From NCBI GenBank assembly GCA_029531795.1, contig JAPEIS010000016.1, forward strand, positions 1,860,001-1,924,000: a DNA stretch of 64,000 bases, given 5' to 3'. Under the pieces are notes generated by a model that was given only the letters and a program-made list of their open reading frames with translations, did not search any database and was not told the DNA's origin. The DNA comes from Sclerotinia nivalis (lineage: Eukaryota > Ascomycota > Leotiomycetes > Helotiales > Sclerotiniaceae). Positions 1 through 11,200 of the stretch are shown here, in pieces. Position 1 is the first letter of the stretch; every line of letters begins with the position of its first letter. Position numbers and translations under genes: made by a program.

Positions 1-577
1 TGTTGGAGTTTTTATGTTGGATTTGATTTTGTTGATAGATACTTGAGTAGATCATTTGGATTAGAATTTCCCACACACACACATCTTTCTTTTGTTGGTC
101 TCATTCCTGGGTAGAGAGGGTATATATAATTGAAAGATTTAGATGACCCTTTCAATTTCCTATCCTTGATTTTTTTTTAGATGCAACAATTTCAATTTCT
201 TATCGTCTTTAAAGGTTGAGACTATCGGTGAAAGGATTTACTTGAGTACTCTAGTTCTAGGGTTGGTTGGTTGGAGTTTTGGAGTCCGGGTTTTTTTTTC
301 TCCAAAAATCCCCACAACACCAACACACAACTTCATTACATTTTTACACGGGGCGTTGAAGGAGTTTGATTATTTGATATTTATCATTTGATTGTTGGAA
401 TTTTGGGAAAGGGGTTTGGATCCAGCAATCATATCTTCCTCTTAACTGTTTGGTTTGAGTTTGAGGATAAGCAGGAAAGAGCCAAACAAGAGCGAACAAG
501 CAAAAGTTTTTGTTTGGCGGGGTGCTCTAGCTGTGGGGATATTTGAGTTCATAGTCCATCGATTTCTTCACTGCAAA
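1..577. promoter_or_regulatory. Upstream region and probable leader of the TRK transporter gene
   Basis: No coding sequence is visible here. The stretch holds a short CA run near 70-80, T-rich tracts near 170-180 and 290-300, and a CACCAACACACAAC-like stretch near 317-332 typical of fungal leaders. The TRK frame is open from just after a TAA at 443-445, but no ATG occurs in it before 578, so the bases between are either leader or the end of an unseen 5' exon. Confidence 0.4.
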
Positions 578-3386
578 ATGATGAATGATCATTGGAAAAT
601 AGAATCTTCTGCAGAGAATACAGCTAGGAATTCAAGGGAAATCGATGAACAGGGGAAGGATATTGATCATCATAAACCTCATCCAAGACTCGCCATTCCC
701 GTGATTTACACTTCACCACCGGAATCTCGAAAATTGGAACCTCCAAATACACAAACGGAATCTCGAAATCTCGCTTCACAACCGGCACCGAGAACATTTG
801 GGTCGTTTTTTGCGGTTCATTCACCGATTAATACAAGACCTCTTAAATCACTTCTTCCATCTCATAATATACGTGGAAAGAGAGAGAAAACTCTTCCAAG
901 GAGCATGAGAGGAAGTTTCTTTAATTCACATCCCTCAAGAGAAGAAATGGATAAGAAACCTAGATCTTTAAAAAGTTTCATGGGAGATAAATGGTATGAT
1001 TGTTCATTACGATGGATATCACCCATTCTCGCCCTCCTTCCCCCACTAAACTTTATAACAATTCATTATACCTATTTTATCATCACACTTCTCATTACCT
1101 CTCTAATCTTTTGGGGTTCATCGAATCCCTCAAAATCTATATCTTATGTTGATTCTTTATTCTTGGTAACGTCGGCAATGACCGAAGCAGGACTTAATAC
1201 GGTTAATTTAAGTACGATGACGACATTTCAACAGGTCATTCTTTGGTTATTGATTGTGGTTGGAAGTGCAATATTTGTTAGTGTGGCGACTGTTAGAACG
1301 AGGAAGAGGGCTTTTGAGGTTAGGTTTGGGGAGGTTGTTGGAAGGCAGAAGGAAGAAAGGAGGAGAGAAAGGATGAGGAGTGGGAGTAGAGAGGCTGTAG
1401 AGAGTAGGAGGGGAGATGTTGGAGGAGGCGGGGATGGAAATGGATTAATGCATGGTACTTGGAAGTTTCCTTCTATTGGAGGTGGGAAACGTGGCGGTGA
1501 AGATATTGTTGAGATGAATGAAGGATTGAAAATTCGACCAACTGAAGGAAAGACTGACGAAAATTGTATGACGGCTATTTCGGAAATTTCTCCTCGTGGT
1601 GGTATACCAAAAGATACAGGAGATCATATTACATTTGCACCCGATGCATATTCAGAAAATGGAAAAGGAAAAGCAAAGGACATTACAGTAGGAAGTTCAA
1701 ATAACGAAACTATCACAGCAGCTCGAACAAATCTCCAATTTCCAACCTCCACCTCGGAAACCAACACATTAAAACATCAAATCCATGAAACAAATACACC
1801 TCTCCATCATTCACAAACCGGTCAACAAGATCTCGCTCCTCTTCAATATCCATCTTACTTGAACTCTAGCACCACTGGCCGTAATGCTCAATTTCATGGT
1901 CTATCACGAGCAGAAAGAGAACATTTAGGTGGTGTTGAATATCGGGCCATATCATTTCTAGCCTGGTTAGTACCAGCTTATTTTATTCTTTGGCAAGTAC
2001 TTGGAGGAATAGGATTAGGTGCTTATATGGCTTATAATAAGAGTAATGTTACTCTTGAGAATGGAATTAATCCATGGTGGTTGGGAGTGTTTAATGCTAT
2101 TAGTGCGTTTAATAATTCGGGGATGAGTTTATTGGATTTAAATATGGTGAGTTGATTCTCTTCACGCTCGCTATCTCTATCTTTTAGAATTACTGAAAAT
2201 CACGGAAAACTAACAAAAATAGATACCCTTTCAAACTTCAGTCTATACCCTCCTAACAATGGGTCTATTGATCCTCGCTGGAAATACAGCCTACCCACTC
2301 TTCCTACGCCTAATCCTCTATACACTCCTTAAACTCCTTGATACCTTCCCTAACTTCCTCTCTCCTTTCCAACACCACAAGGCAACCCTCCTTTTTATCC
2401 TCCGTTATCCTCGTCGCGTCTATACCAATCTCTTTCCTTCACGCGCAACATGGTGGCTACTCTTCATGGTCATAACACTCAATTCCATTGATTGGATCGC
2501 CTTTGAACTTCTCAATATTGGCAATTCCGCAACTCAAGTCATCGAACCTAGGTATAGAGTTCTAGATGGACTTTTTCAAGCAATTGCTGTTAGAAGTGGT
2601 GGATTTTATATTATTAGTATACCAACATTACGAATTGGTCTGCAATTTTTATATGTCGTCATGATGTATATAAGTGTATACCCAGTCGTAATAACAATGC
2701 GTCACTCCAATGTCTACGAAGAACGTAGTTTAGGTATCTACGCTAACGACATCGATCCCTCTCATACCTCAAGAATAGGAAGGAGTATGAAGAAAATAAA
2801 ACGATCATTTTCCGGTCGAGATATTACCGCCTCTTCATCTGAAGTACCTAATCCCGCACAAAAAGATAAAGACGAAACAACAGGAACTCAATTCATCAAT
2901 CATCAACTCCGTTCTCAACTCTCCCACGATCTATGGTGGTTAACCCTCGCTACCTTCCTCATCGTCTGTATAGAAGCTTCCTCCTTCGAAAAAGATCCCA
3001 TCACGTATAGTGTGTTTAATGTTATTTTCGAGGTGGTGAGTGCGTATGGTTGTGTGGGGATTAGTACGGGGTTGCCGGATCAGGATTATAGTTTTAGTGG
3101 GGGATTGAAGAGTGCGAGTAAGGTTGTTTTGGTGGCGGTTATGGTTAGAGGGCGCCACAGGGGGTTGCCGAGGGCGTTGGATAGGGCGGTTAGGTTGCCG
3201 GGGTGGGAGGGGGAGGGTCTTGGGGGGGAAGGTGGAGAGGGGGAGGGAGAGGGGATGGGGGATGAGGAGGTTTTTGGAGAGGGTGGGAATAGTGGGGTGG
3301 AGAGAGAAAGAGACGGAGAAGGAGAAGGGAGAGGATTGAGAAAAAGGAGATTTAGTCGTGGAGTGGCTGATTTGGAGGAGGTTTAG
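578..3386 (+). CDS. trk1: TRK-family high-affinity potassium transporter
   Basis: Plasma-membrane K+ (or K+/Na+) uptake protein of the fungal TRK family. Exons are 578-2146 and 2223-3386. The 76-bp intron has a GTGAGT donor, a CTAAC branch site and a TAG acceptor; joining gives NMIPFQTSVY, matching the NMVPFQTS segment of yeast TRK proteins. The model has 910 aa. All four membrane-pore-membrane repeats show filter segments: AMTEAGLNT (about 200), FNNSGMSLL (about 510), AVRSGGF (about 644) and YGCVGISTG (about 797). A hydrophilic loop of about 200 residues separates repeats 1 and 2, as usual in fungal TRKs. The conserved RGRHRGLPRALDRAV block follows the last pore, then a Gly/Glu-rich tail. 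The start is uncertain: ATG 578 is the first in the open frame; ATG 980 lies just before the first membrane segment and would give 776 aa. Confidence 0.93.
2147..2222 (+). other. Intron of the TRK gene
   Basis: GT-AG intron of 76 bp with GTGAGT donor and a CTAAC branch site about 10 bases before the acceptor. Splicing restores the conserved segment between pore loop 2 and the following membrane helix, and phase is kept on both sides. Confidence 0.9.
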
Positions 3387-6013
3387 ATTCACATTGGCGT
3401 TTTAAGTATTTCCATGATCTGGATTTACGTAATGGTATGATATGATATGATATGAGATGAGATGATATCGATTGAGTCATGTCACGGAAGATTAAACGAG
3501 AAAGAATAGTCTCTTTTGCTTTTATATTTACGATACGAGCTTGTCAATAAGGTATTGATTAAGGTTTGATGTTTATTACGTGTTTACTTATTAGATTTTA
3601 GATATGGAATGATAGAATGAATAGATAAAAGGAATTTCTTTGGAATTGGGGTATAGATAGATAATTGTTATAGTTGGAGGTAGATGAGAGAAAATAATTA
3701 GAGATGTATATTTGATTATTTCATTAAATATCTTGTAATAGTTGTTATATTATTTTTTGAAATTGAAATTGAGTATATGTTCTGATTATTTTTTGGGATT
3801 GGTGGATGGATGGATGGATGGATGGATGGTTGGTTGGTTGGTTGGAAGGGTGCTTTATAAATGGATAAGGGGGGTGAATGGTGAGATTTGTGGTTTGTGG
3901 TTTGAGATGTCAGAAAGTGAGGACCCAGGGTGAGATGATTCACTGGTTATTTTGAGGTTAGGATGATGGGAAGTTGTTTGTGGATGGATGTGGCTATTTA
4001 TCAGGTTTGGGGTCAGGCTATGAGGAAGATGCATATGAGTGGATGAATGTACTGCCTATTGTTGATTGAACTAAGACGAAGTGTGAAAGGTTTATATTGT
4101 AATTTGAGGATGTGGATATGATTTTATGGGTAAAATACTTAATGTTTGATTTAAAGGGTGTCTTCGAGCATTGCATCGATGAAAAGCTGGATATATGTAT
4201 AGAGGATGTCTTATTATGGTGAGGGGAATTTAAGAAAATGGAGGAGGGGTTGCATGGATACAAATACAGGATGAGAATTTATAGATGGATAATACTGACA
4301 ATGGTTGGTTATGATGATAGTACTTACAACTGAAAGAATATTATTGTCAATCGACAAGTAAATCAGTAACGATGGATGAGATGACAATACGATGAGATAC
4401 AATGAGAAATTATCCAAATTTTTCGCGAGAAGATACTCAGATTTTGTTTAGCGCACCCAATTTTTTTGACGGAACCATCCGTGTGAGCAAGCTCCCTTTG
4501 GATGAAGATTGTAAATATACTGATGGGTTTGATGGGTAAGGAATAGGAATATGGAGACTTTTATATTGAGTTCTTTGTTTTTGCATCTCGATTTGGAGGG
4601 GATGAAGTGGGGATGAGTGAATGATGGAGAAGTTGACCATAGTAAATGGCTATCCTGGCCTCAATGAGTGGTGTAGAGTGAATAGGCGTGGTACGCACGC
4701 TTATTAGAGGGGAAACCATAGCTCGATTGAGTTGCAGGAATATTCCCCGCCTGAGAGGGGATAGCTTGTAGATGGGGATGGATATCTAGTACTTAAACAG
4801 TAACTCATCGAAGATTTCGCAACATAAATTACTCGATAGAACATCAGACAGGAAAGCTAGGGCACTGATAGGGCCATTTCATTGAAACACAGAAGAGATC
4901 ACTAGATTCTTTGAATTTTGAGACGGGTGATAGTCAAGTGTTGTAAGATTATAAATGATGAGAACCATTTGTTGTCACAGGAAGAATATATCAAGGGATA
5001 ATTGTCGATGCTAGGAGCTTTCTAAAATCATCATCGTCATTTAAATCATTGCCGTTCAAGCCAAAACTCCATTTTAGAGCATCGATATAAAATAGATATC
5101 CTCGAAACGTATCACTTGGTTCACTTTGGAGATGACGAATCGAATAGATCCAAATCCTTATTCCAAAGTGCATCAGGATGAACGTAGTTTATGATCAATG
5201 GTTCAATATCTGAGTTACTTTATATAGTGGTAACTTGAAGCCTTGCCCCAGATGATATTCGAAAGGGGTACACGCGATAGCTGTTATGACGTTGGACATT
5301 GACGAGTAGGACGAAAGCTGCAAATTGTGATATTTCCGCTTCCATTCGGACAGCCTTGACCCACGATAAAGAAGTTAAGAATCTTATCGATTCATTATAG
5401 CTATTTGAGCAGACTTGTATTCATGGATTGAATATCGAGATGATGTACAAGATGTGTTGTTAACTGGAAGTAAGGAGGTAAGGCACGTGAAATTCTTTAA
5501 TCCCGAGCGGGGATCGTTATCCGACGCTAGCGCTAGGCTTATCCAAGCTCAATCCTCTTCGCTGCAACAGGATCTCTAACCAAATAAAACCATCTCGAAA
5601 GTATCTCCTGATACAGTATGGTTCGAAGCAGTCAGCATCTTCCTTCCGGGTGTATTTGAAAGGGAACACAGTCTCTGATAGGGCAGAAAGCTTGTTTCCC
5701 GGCCATATCTCCCGAAAAGGAAAATACTCTCTGATAGGACAGCTCTGATGAAGCTTTGAATGAAGCCTCAAAATCCCTCCAACATGTTACCGATGACCAT
5801 GATTATCAAGAGATTTCAATCGAGTCGCAAGGAGTTTGTGCTAGGTCCGATTTTTGACCTCTCTTGATTTAAAATCATAGAGATGGAATTGCTATAAAGA
5901 TGCTGTATTTTCCACTGACGGACAGGCTACTAAACCACAGAAAAATAGATTAATTATCTTTCCAGCAAGCATTTCAAACGATTATCCCGCAATTCCCGTA
6001 TCATACATAAAAA
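3387..6013. other. Intergenic region between TRK and SDR genes with simple repeats
   Basis: No convincing gene. It contains an ATATG/ATGAG pentanucleotide run (about 3432-3465) just downstream of TRK, a TGGA-then-TTGG tetranucleotide array (3801-3848), and a short direct repeat of a CTCTGATAGG word near 5668 and 5728. Small open frames here have low-complexity or unrecognisable translations. The 85-codon minus frame at 5517-5771 resembles no family I know. Confidence 0.5.
3801..3848. repeat. TGGA/TTGG tetranucleotide microsatellite
   Basis: Six or so TGGA units run directly into four TTGG units, as if one array had mutated into a second. It lies in the 3' flank of TRK. Confidence 0.9.
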
Positions 6014-6870
6014 ATGGAATCCAGAAAAATCGTTCTCATCACCGGCGCAAACAGTGGCATAGGTTATGAAGCCGTGAAAGCATTCCTTCAATCTACCAAA
6101 CCATATCATATCCTTTTCGGTGCTCGTTCTCTGGAGAAAGCTCAAATTGCTGTTGATGATTTAAAGAAGGAAGTTCCTGAATCTAAGAATACGATTGAGA
6201 CTCTCGAGGTTGATCTTGTGAGTGATGGAAGTATTGAGAAGGCATTTGAGACAGTTAAAGAAAAACATGGAAAGGTTGATGCTTTGGTTAATAATGCTGG
6301 TATGCAAATTCTTTCATATGCCAAAGTGATGCTAATGTTATTCTTCCAGGTGCAACCTTCGATATCGCATATATCAACGGAAAAGGAACTCTTCGCGAAT
6401 GCTTCAACAATGCCTACGATGTTAATGTAGCCGGCACACATGTTCTAACCGCGACATTCATACCCCTCCTTATCAAATCCCAAGATCCCCGTCTAGTATT
6501 CGTCACAGGTCTTTCAGCAATCAATCAAGCCTCTAAACAATATTTCCCAACTCCCCCACAACCAGCTGGTTGGCCAAAGAAAATAGAATTCGAGACAATT
6601 GGATATAGATGTTCGAAAACGGCACTCAATATGTTGATGTTGGATTGGAATCATAAGTTGAAGGCAGATGGAGTGAAGGTTTGGGCAGTTGGACCAGGAA
6701 TGTGTGCTACGAATCTTGGGGGATTGGGATCGGAGTTTGCTTATAAAATGGGGTGTGAACATCCGTCTAGAGGTGGGTTGATCATTAGGAGTGTGGTTGA
6801 GGGTGAGAGGGATGAGGATGTTGGGAAAATTGTTGGGAAGGATGGGGTTGTGGATTGGCGAGGTGGATAG
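6014..6870 (+). CDS. Short-chain dehydrogenase/reductase (SDR)
   Basis: Predicted NAD(P)H-dependent oxidoreductase with a Rossmann fold, probably cytosolic; substrate unknown. Exons are 6014-6299 and 6350-6870. The 50-bp intron (GTATGC donor, CTAAT branch, CCAG acceptor) splits the Gly codon of NNAG and splicing gives VNNAGATFDIAY. The model has 268 aa. Visible motifs are TGANSGIG (10-17) for the cofactor, FGARS at the end of beta-2 with an Arg that suggests NADPH preference, NNAG (93-96), a candidate catalytic Ser151 (VTGLS) and Tyr181-x-x-x-Lys185 (YRCSK). Ser and Tyr are 30 residues apart, more than in most classical SDRs, because of a Pro/Gln-rich segment, so Ser151 is not certain. No membrane segment or targeting peptide is seen. 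The gene stands alone with no biosynthetic neighbours. Confidence 0.9.
6300..6349 (+). other. Intron of the SDR gene
   Basis: A 50-bp GT-AG intron interrupting the NNAG motif codon. Reading through it would give a truncated 138-aa protein lacking the YxxxK active site, so it must be removed for function. Confidence 0.9.
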
Positions 6871-7070
6871 AGTGGAAGTACTTCTGGTAACTTTGTACTG
6901 AACGGTACTCTTATCTCAATATTCTTCTCTCAATATACACTGCCCTTGCAAGAATATTTATAGTTCTACAGTTTTTCTGTGCGCAAACGTGTAAGATTTA
7001 GACTAGTGAGATATCTTACGCCGTTATTGGATCATTTAATTTGTGGAACTTGCCCTCATCCTCTGGATGC

Positions 7071-7421
7071 ATGAAGCTAAGTGGTGAATTTTTGGCTCCA
7101 AGTGAGCAGCCAAATTCACCCTGTCGCGAACCCCGCCCCTCTGGTAAACGCATCAAACCTTCCTCTTATATTCTTCAGTATCAGCGAGGACCGTTTATAA
7201 AAGAACCCAGGGCTCTAGAAGCCTCATCACCCAAGCCACCCGCCCAGAGAAAAGTAATCAAAAGGCATTTTGCAAATGCATATCCCTTGACTTTATTAAA
7301 ATGCAATAGATTACAGGACACAAGCGCAGAGTATGAGGAATTAGGAATAAAGGTCATTGTCATCGTTATTGTACTATCATTGGCAATGAGTGTTGTCGGT
7401 ATTATGCTTGCTGTTGTGTGA
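7071..7421 (+). CDS. Tentative small protein with a C-terminal hydrophobic anchor
   Basis: An open frame of 116 codons from ATG 7071, just downstream of the SDR gene. The first 90 residues are polar and rich in Pro, Lys and Arg. The last 22 (VIVIVIVLSLAMSVVGIMLAVV with flanks) form one hydrophobic segment ending at the stop, as in a tail-anchored protein. Against it: no family is recognised, the hydrophobic tail comes from a GTCATT-like low-complexity stretch, and a TATAAAAG box near 7196 lies inside the frame, where a promoter would be unexpected. It may be chance. Confidence 0.2.
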   Translation: MKLSGEFLAPSEQPNSPCREPRPSGKRIKPSSYILQYQRGPFIKEPRALEASSPKPPAQRKVIKRHFANAYPLTLLKCNRLQDTSAEYEELGIKVIVIVIVLSLAMSVVGIMLAVV

Positions 7422-8212
7422 ATTTTTTTCGTTGTTGCTTGGTGAACTTGGGATGATAGTGTAGTTATTCTATTACATATTATAAGAGATTTTTGATTGG
7501 TAGATATTTGGATATATCTTACTGCCATGTAGATACTATCAATCTTTCATTGTGGTATTGCTATCTAAAACTAGATAGCGACATTAATCTTCCCTGGATG
7601 CATATAATGGATGGGATGATTTGCTGCAGAAAAGTTCTCAATCACTTGGACTCTTTTATAGAATGAAGAGGTGTCAAGTTGTGGCCTTACTGGCTAAAGT
7701 CTGCTTTGCTATCATTGGTACATTCACTAAATTTGCAGGTTCAAGTCAATAGCAGATGCTTTGGTTAAGGGGGTTATGCGGGTTTCAAAGTGGGGTATAT
7801 GGAATTTAAGGCTCTCATCCTCATTTTGGGTCAAAGCAAAAATAGCTAATCAAATGCGAAATCGGAAAAACATAGTGTTTGATTTCTCAGCTTCAGTTGT
7901 GCATTGCTGTTGCTTTTTCGGTAATGCGCTGTTCTGTTGGGGATATGTAGTTCTTTGAATCTGAAGTATACATTGTTTGATAACAACTGATGTGTTCTTG
8001 TCGTTTGGGATTGCTGTCATAAATTAATAGTGCCTTGTTACTATTGCCAAAGAATTGTATACATCGTCGGAATATCAGGGAAGAGAATAGTAGAGAGCCA
8101 GACTACCAATATTAGATGATCGGATATGGTTGTTATTTTGCAACAATGAATCAGCGGAAAGAGACTCCCATACACATATTTCTCCTGCTCTGTTTGGGAA
8201 GATCAGCTTATG

Positions 8213-8241
8213 GAATAGCTCATGAATAGCTCATGAATAGC
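8213..8241. repeat. 11-bp tandem repeat
   Basis: About 2.6 copies of GAATAGCTCAT in direct array in the gene-poor region; no coding context. Confidence 0.8.
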
Positions 8242-11200
8242 ACACAATATTTATACCGCCTTAGCAGAATGCTACAAGCTTGTTCTCGGTATATGTTTTT
8301 GCAGAGCGGGGCTATATTCACCATATCTACTGCATTCTCCGGATCCCTTAGTACATACATATATTCACCATGTCCTAGGATAGAAAGCCGAGTAAGACTT
8401 CAAAATGAGGACTGAACTATATAAGCTCTCTCTTCTCTAACCTGGTTCGTTAGATCAAGGAAGTCATTCTTCGTCTTGCTCCAAGTCATGGTAGTTGCTG
8501 TGGTGCTGGCTTGCTGTGTACTATTCTTTCTTACTTAGCCAGTAGTCTGTAGTTTTTGACTGGGAGATTACCTGCTTTCGGCCATCTTGTGTCTTTGCTC
8601 GATTATCGCTTATTATGTTGTCGGGTTTTGTTGTGATTGTCGGTTTATTACTTTTTTACGTCGGCTTGGTTTCTATATGTTTTTGGCTTTTTGGCTTTTT
8701 GAGGTGAAATTGAATTTTACAGAGTTAGGTTGAGAATGGGACTATAGTTTACTTTTCAAACTTTAAGTGGGGAGTTTGATTGATACGGGCTATGTCTTAC
8801 CACCTGCAGGTACGAGAAAGGAGAATGATTTACGTTTTTTCCGCAAAAGATATTTCGGCCGAGGGATTTTGTAGGGAAGAATCATGCGGTAGCAATTCAA
8901 ATTTCATCTGACGTATTTACTGGACTGTGTGTTCTAGTCTAATCTCATGCACCTTTACTAACTTCTAGATGTTTTTCCAGGACACTCAAGCATGAGCTAT
9001 AAAGAATCAAGCTAAAGCCGAAAATAACGCTGTTATCGAACCTTAACCCTCCTGACAGATATTACATCAGATTTTGCTTTCGATGAGTGCGGATTTGAGT
9101 GCGTATTTAAAGACGATTCGGTCCTCATCATTCGTCCGCTATGCTAGAAGCCTTGCATCTTCCTGCCTATCAATAGTTTTTGATTGAATCATTCAATTCC
9201 AAGTTTGGAAATTCTGTTGGCTGCACATACACTTTGATTGTGGGTTTCTCGCCTATTTGAGGGGTAATGATGCAGATATGCGGGGAGGTGGTATGGTAGG
9301 TATCCTGAATTCACCCTGGTGAATCTTCAACAAAATGGAACTTTCTCTATATATTTCCCAGTCATTAAAGGAAGCTTTGAGTATCCGAATGATTGATTCA
9401 TAGGAGGAAATGAAGCTAAAGATAGATACTGTAGGGTATGCTGTGTGGGCATTACGGGGTTCGCAATGGCGCTGCTCAATTTACCATCTCGAAAGCGAAA
9501 TTCGCATATGGAAAATCGCATTGCTGTCAAATTTATTTTGTTGTGAAAGGCCTTGCTAGTAGTTCTTGTTCTATTCCTTTGGCTCATGGCCAGTTAGTAC
9601 ACCGGTGCTGAATCAATGCGGCCAATGTCCCGATTTCATTTCCTCACAAAATATATTAGGAACATATGAGGGCCTCGACCAATGGGCTCACTTTGTGTGT
9701 GGCTATATGGTACCTAAAGGACAATTGGTCTCTTTGTGCTTTGCTGTTCTATCTTGATTCGTGAAAATTTACTCGAGCGGGGTAGTGGAATTAGATCATT
9801 CACTCCCGATCCCAGAGCCCGGATACAATGGCAATTAATTCACTGTTATTGAAAGCTGAACTAATGATGTTTGTCTTGGGAGCATAAATATCATCGCTCT
9901 GTTGCAAAGATATTCTTCGACGCCCAGCATAAGGTTCCTTGTTTCAGATATCAAGGTTTGGTCCATTGTACTTGTCATCCCGCATATGATGGAAGTGCAT
10001 AATCAATTTAGTCTCAAGCAAGGGAGAGTGAAATGATTTCTCGTGCGGTCTTAAGTTAGCGGATAGAGGTCAGCGGATTATATGCTGCTGATCAGACTTT
10101 TATTGTTACTTGTTATTATTGTCTTCAATCATCTCAATCTAGAAGGGACAAGAGGCTGGGATGGACACTGCAGCTTTGATCCGTAAAGATATGACGAGGA
10201 GCTATATTTGTCAAGTGAAATACAAGGCTTGAAGGGAAGACCAAGAGCTTGTATCTCTCTGTTGATGACTGCCAAAGCGTATGCAGACTATCTATTCCAA
10301 CCTTCATGCCTTTCATGTCTTAATCGAAAGTATACCGATCTTCAAACCAGCGCCACTTATAACCTCCGCTCCCCCTAGAGCTCACTCCTCGCTTCGCATT
10401 CTCGATCCACTTCCCACTTTTCACATTCACTTCACGAAGCATCAACAACAATACCAACACCAATGATAAAAAAATACAGTACCAAAAAAAACTCCGCATA
10501 ACAATCAAAACACAAAAGGAATCCTGCCACCGAAAGGACAGAACCCAGAAACCATGATCGTTGTCTGTGGCAACATAATATTCAAGCCAATGTTTCGATT
10601 ATTAGCATTCTGGCCAACGTTTATTGAGTGGAGCAGTCACTTTTCGGAATATATTGTTTGGTGATGTTGAAGTGGGAGTGGTGTTAGTTGATGCTTCAAT
10701 ATCTCTTTTTGGGCGCATTGTTGTCTGGGTGTTTGAGGATAAATAATAGATGTGTGTGGTGTTCGCTGCTTTTTTTTCCTTTATGGGAAAGTTAATGGGC
10801 ACTGAGGATATGGGGATTGGTAGTTGTAGTGACTAGCGTAGTCCGACAGAATAGAACGGCAACGGAGATTGATGAATCATCTACTTCCGTATCCAAACTT
10901 AATACTTGAAACTTTTCAATTCAAGTCCTCAAATTTTATCTCCAGGCAGCCTAGTTTAGCCTGCATTATATCTTCATATCTTGGGTAAGAGCGTAATGAA
11001 CGGAAGACTAGAGGGCTGATCTCCACAAGTCATTGCTGCATGATATATAAATATCAGAAATCTTTCATCAATTGTGTTTCTGTGGTTTCTCTTCAAATAC
11101 TGTTGTCATATACACAGGAGCCAAACCTTAACTTGATATGACTCTTTTGTTTGGCTACGATAAAACCCACCATTTCAAGTAGATAAAACTTAGCGAAGCC

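Noticed and set aside
10320..10499. 59-codon minus frame with a very hydrophobic N-terminus, like a small secreted or membrane protein
   Set aside because: Short, no Cys pairs or family match, and the opposite strand shows leader-like CAACAACAATACC sequence; chance is likelier.
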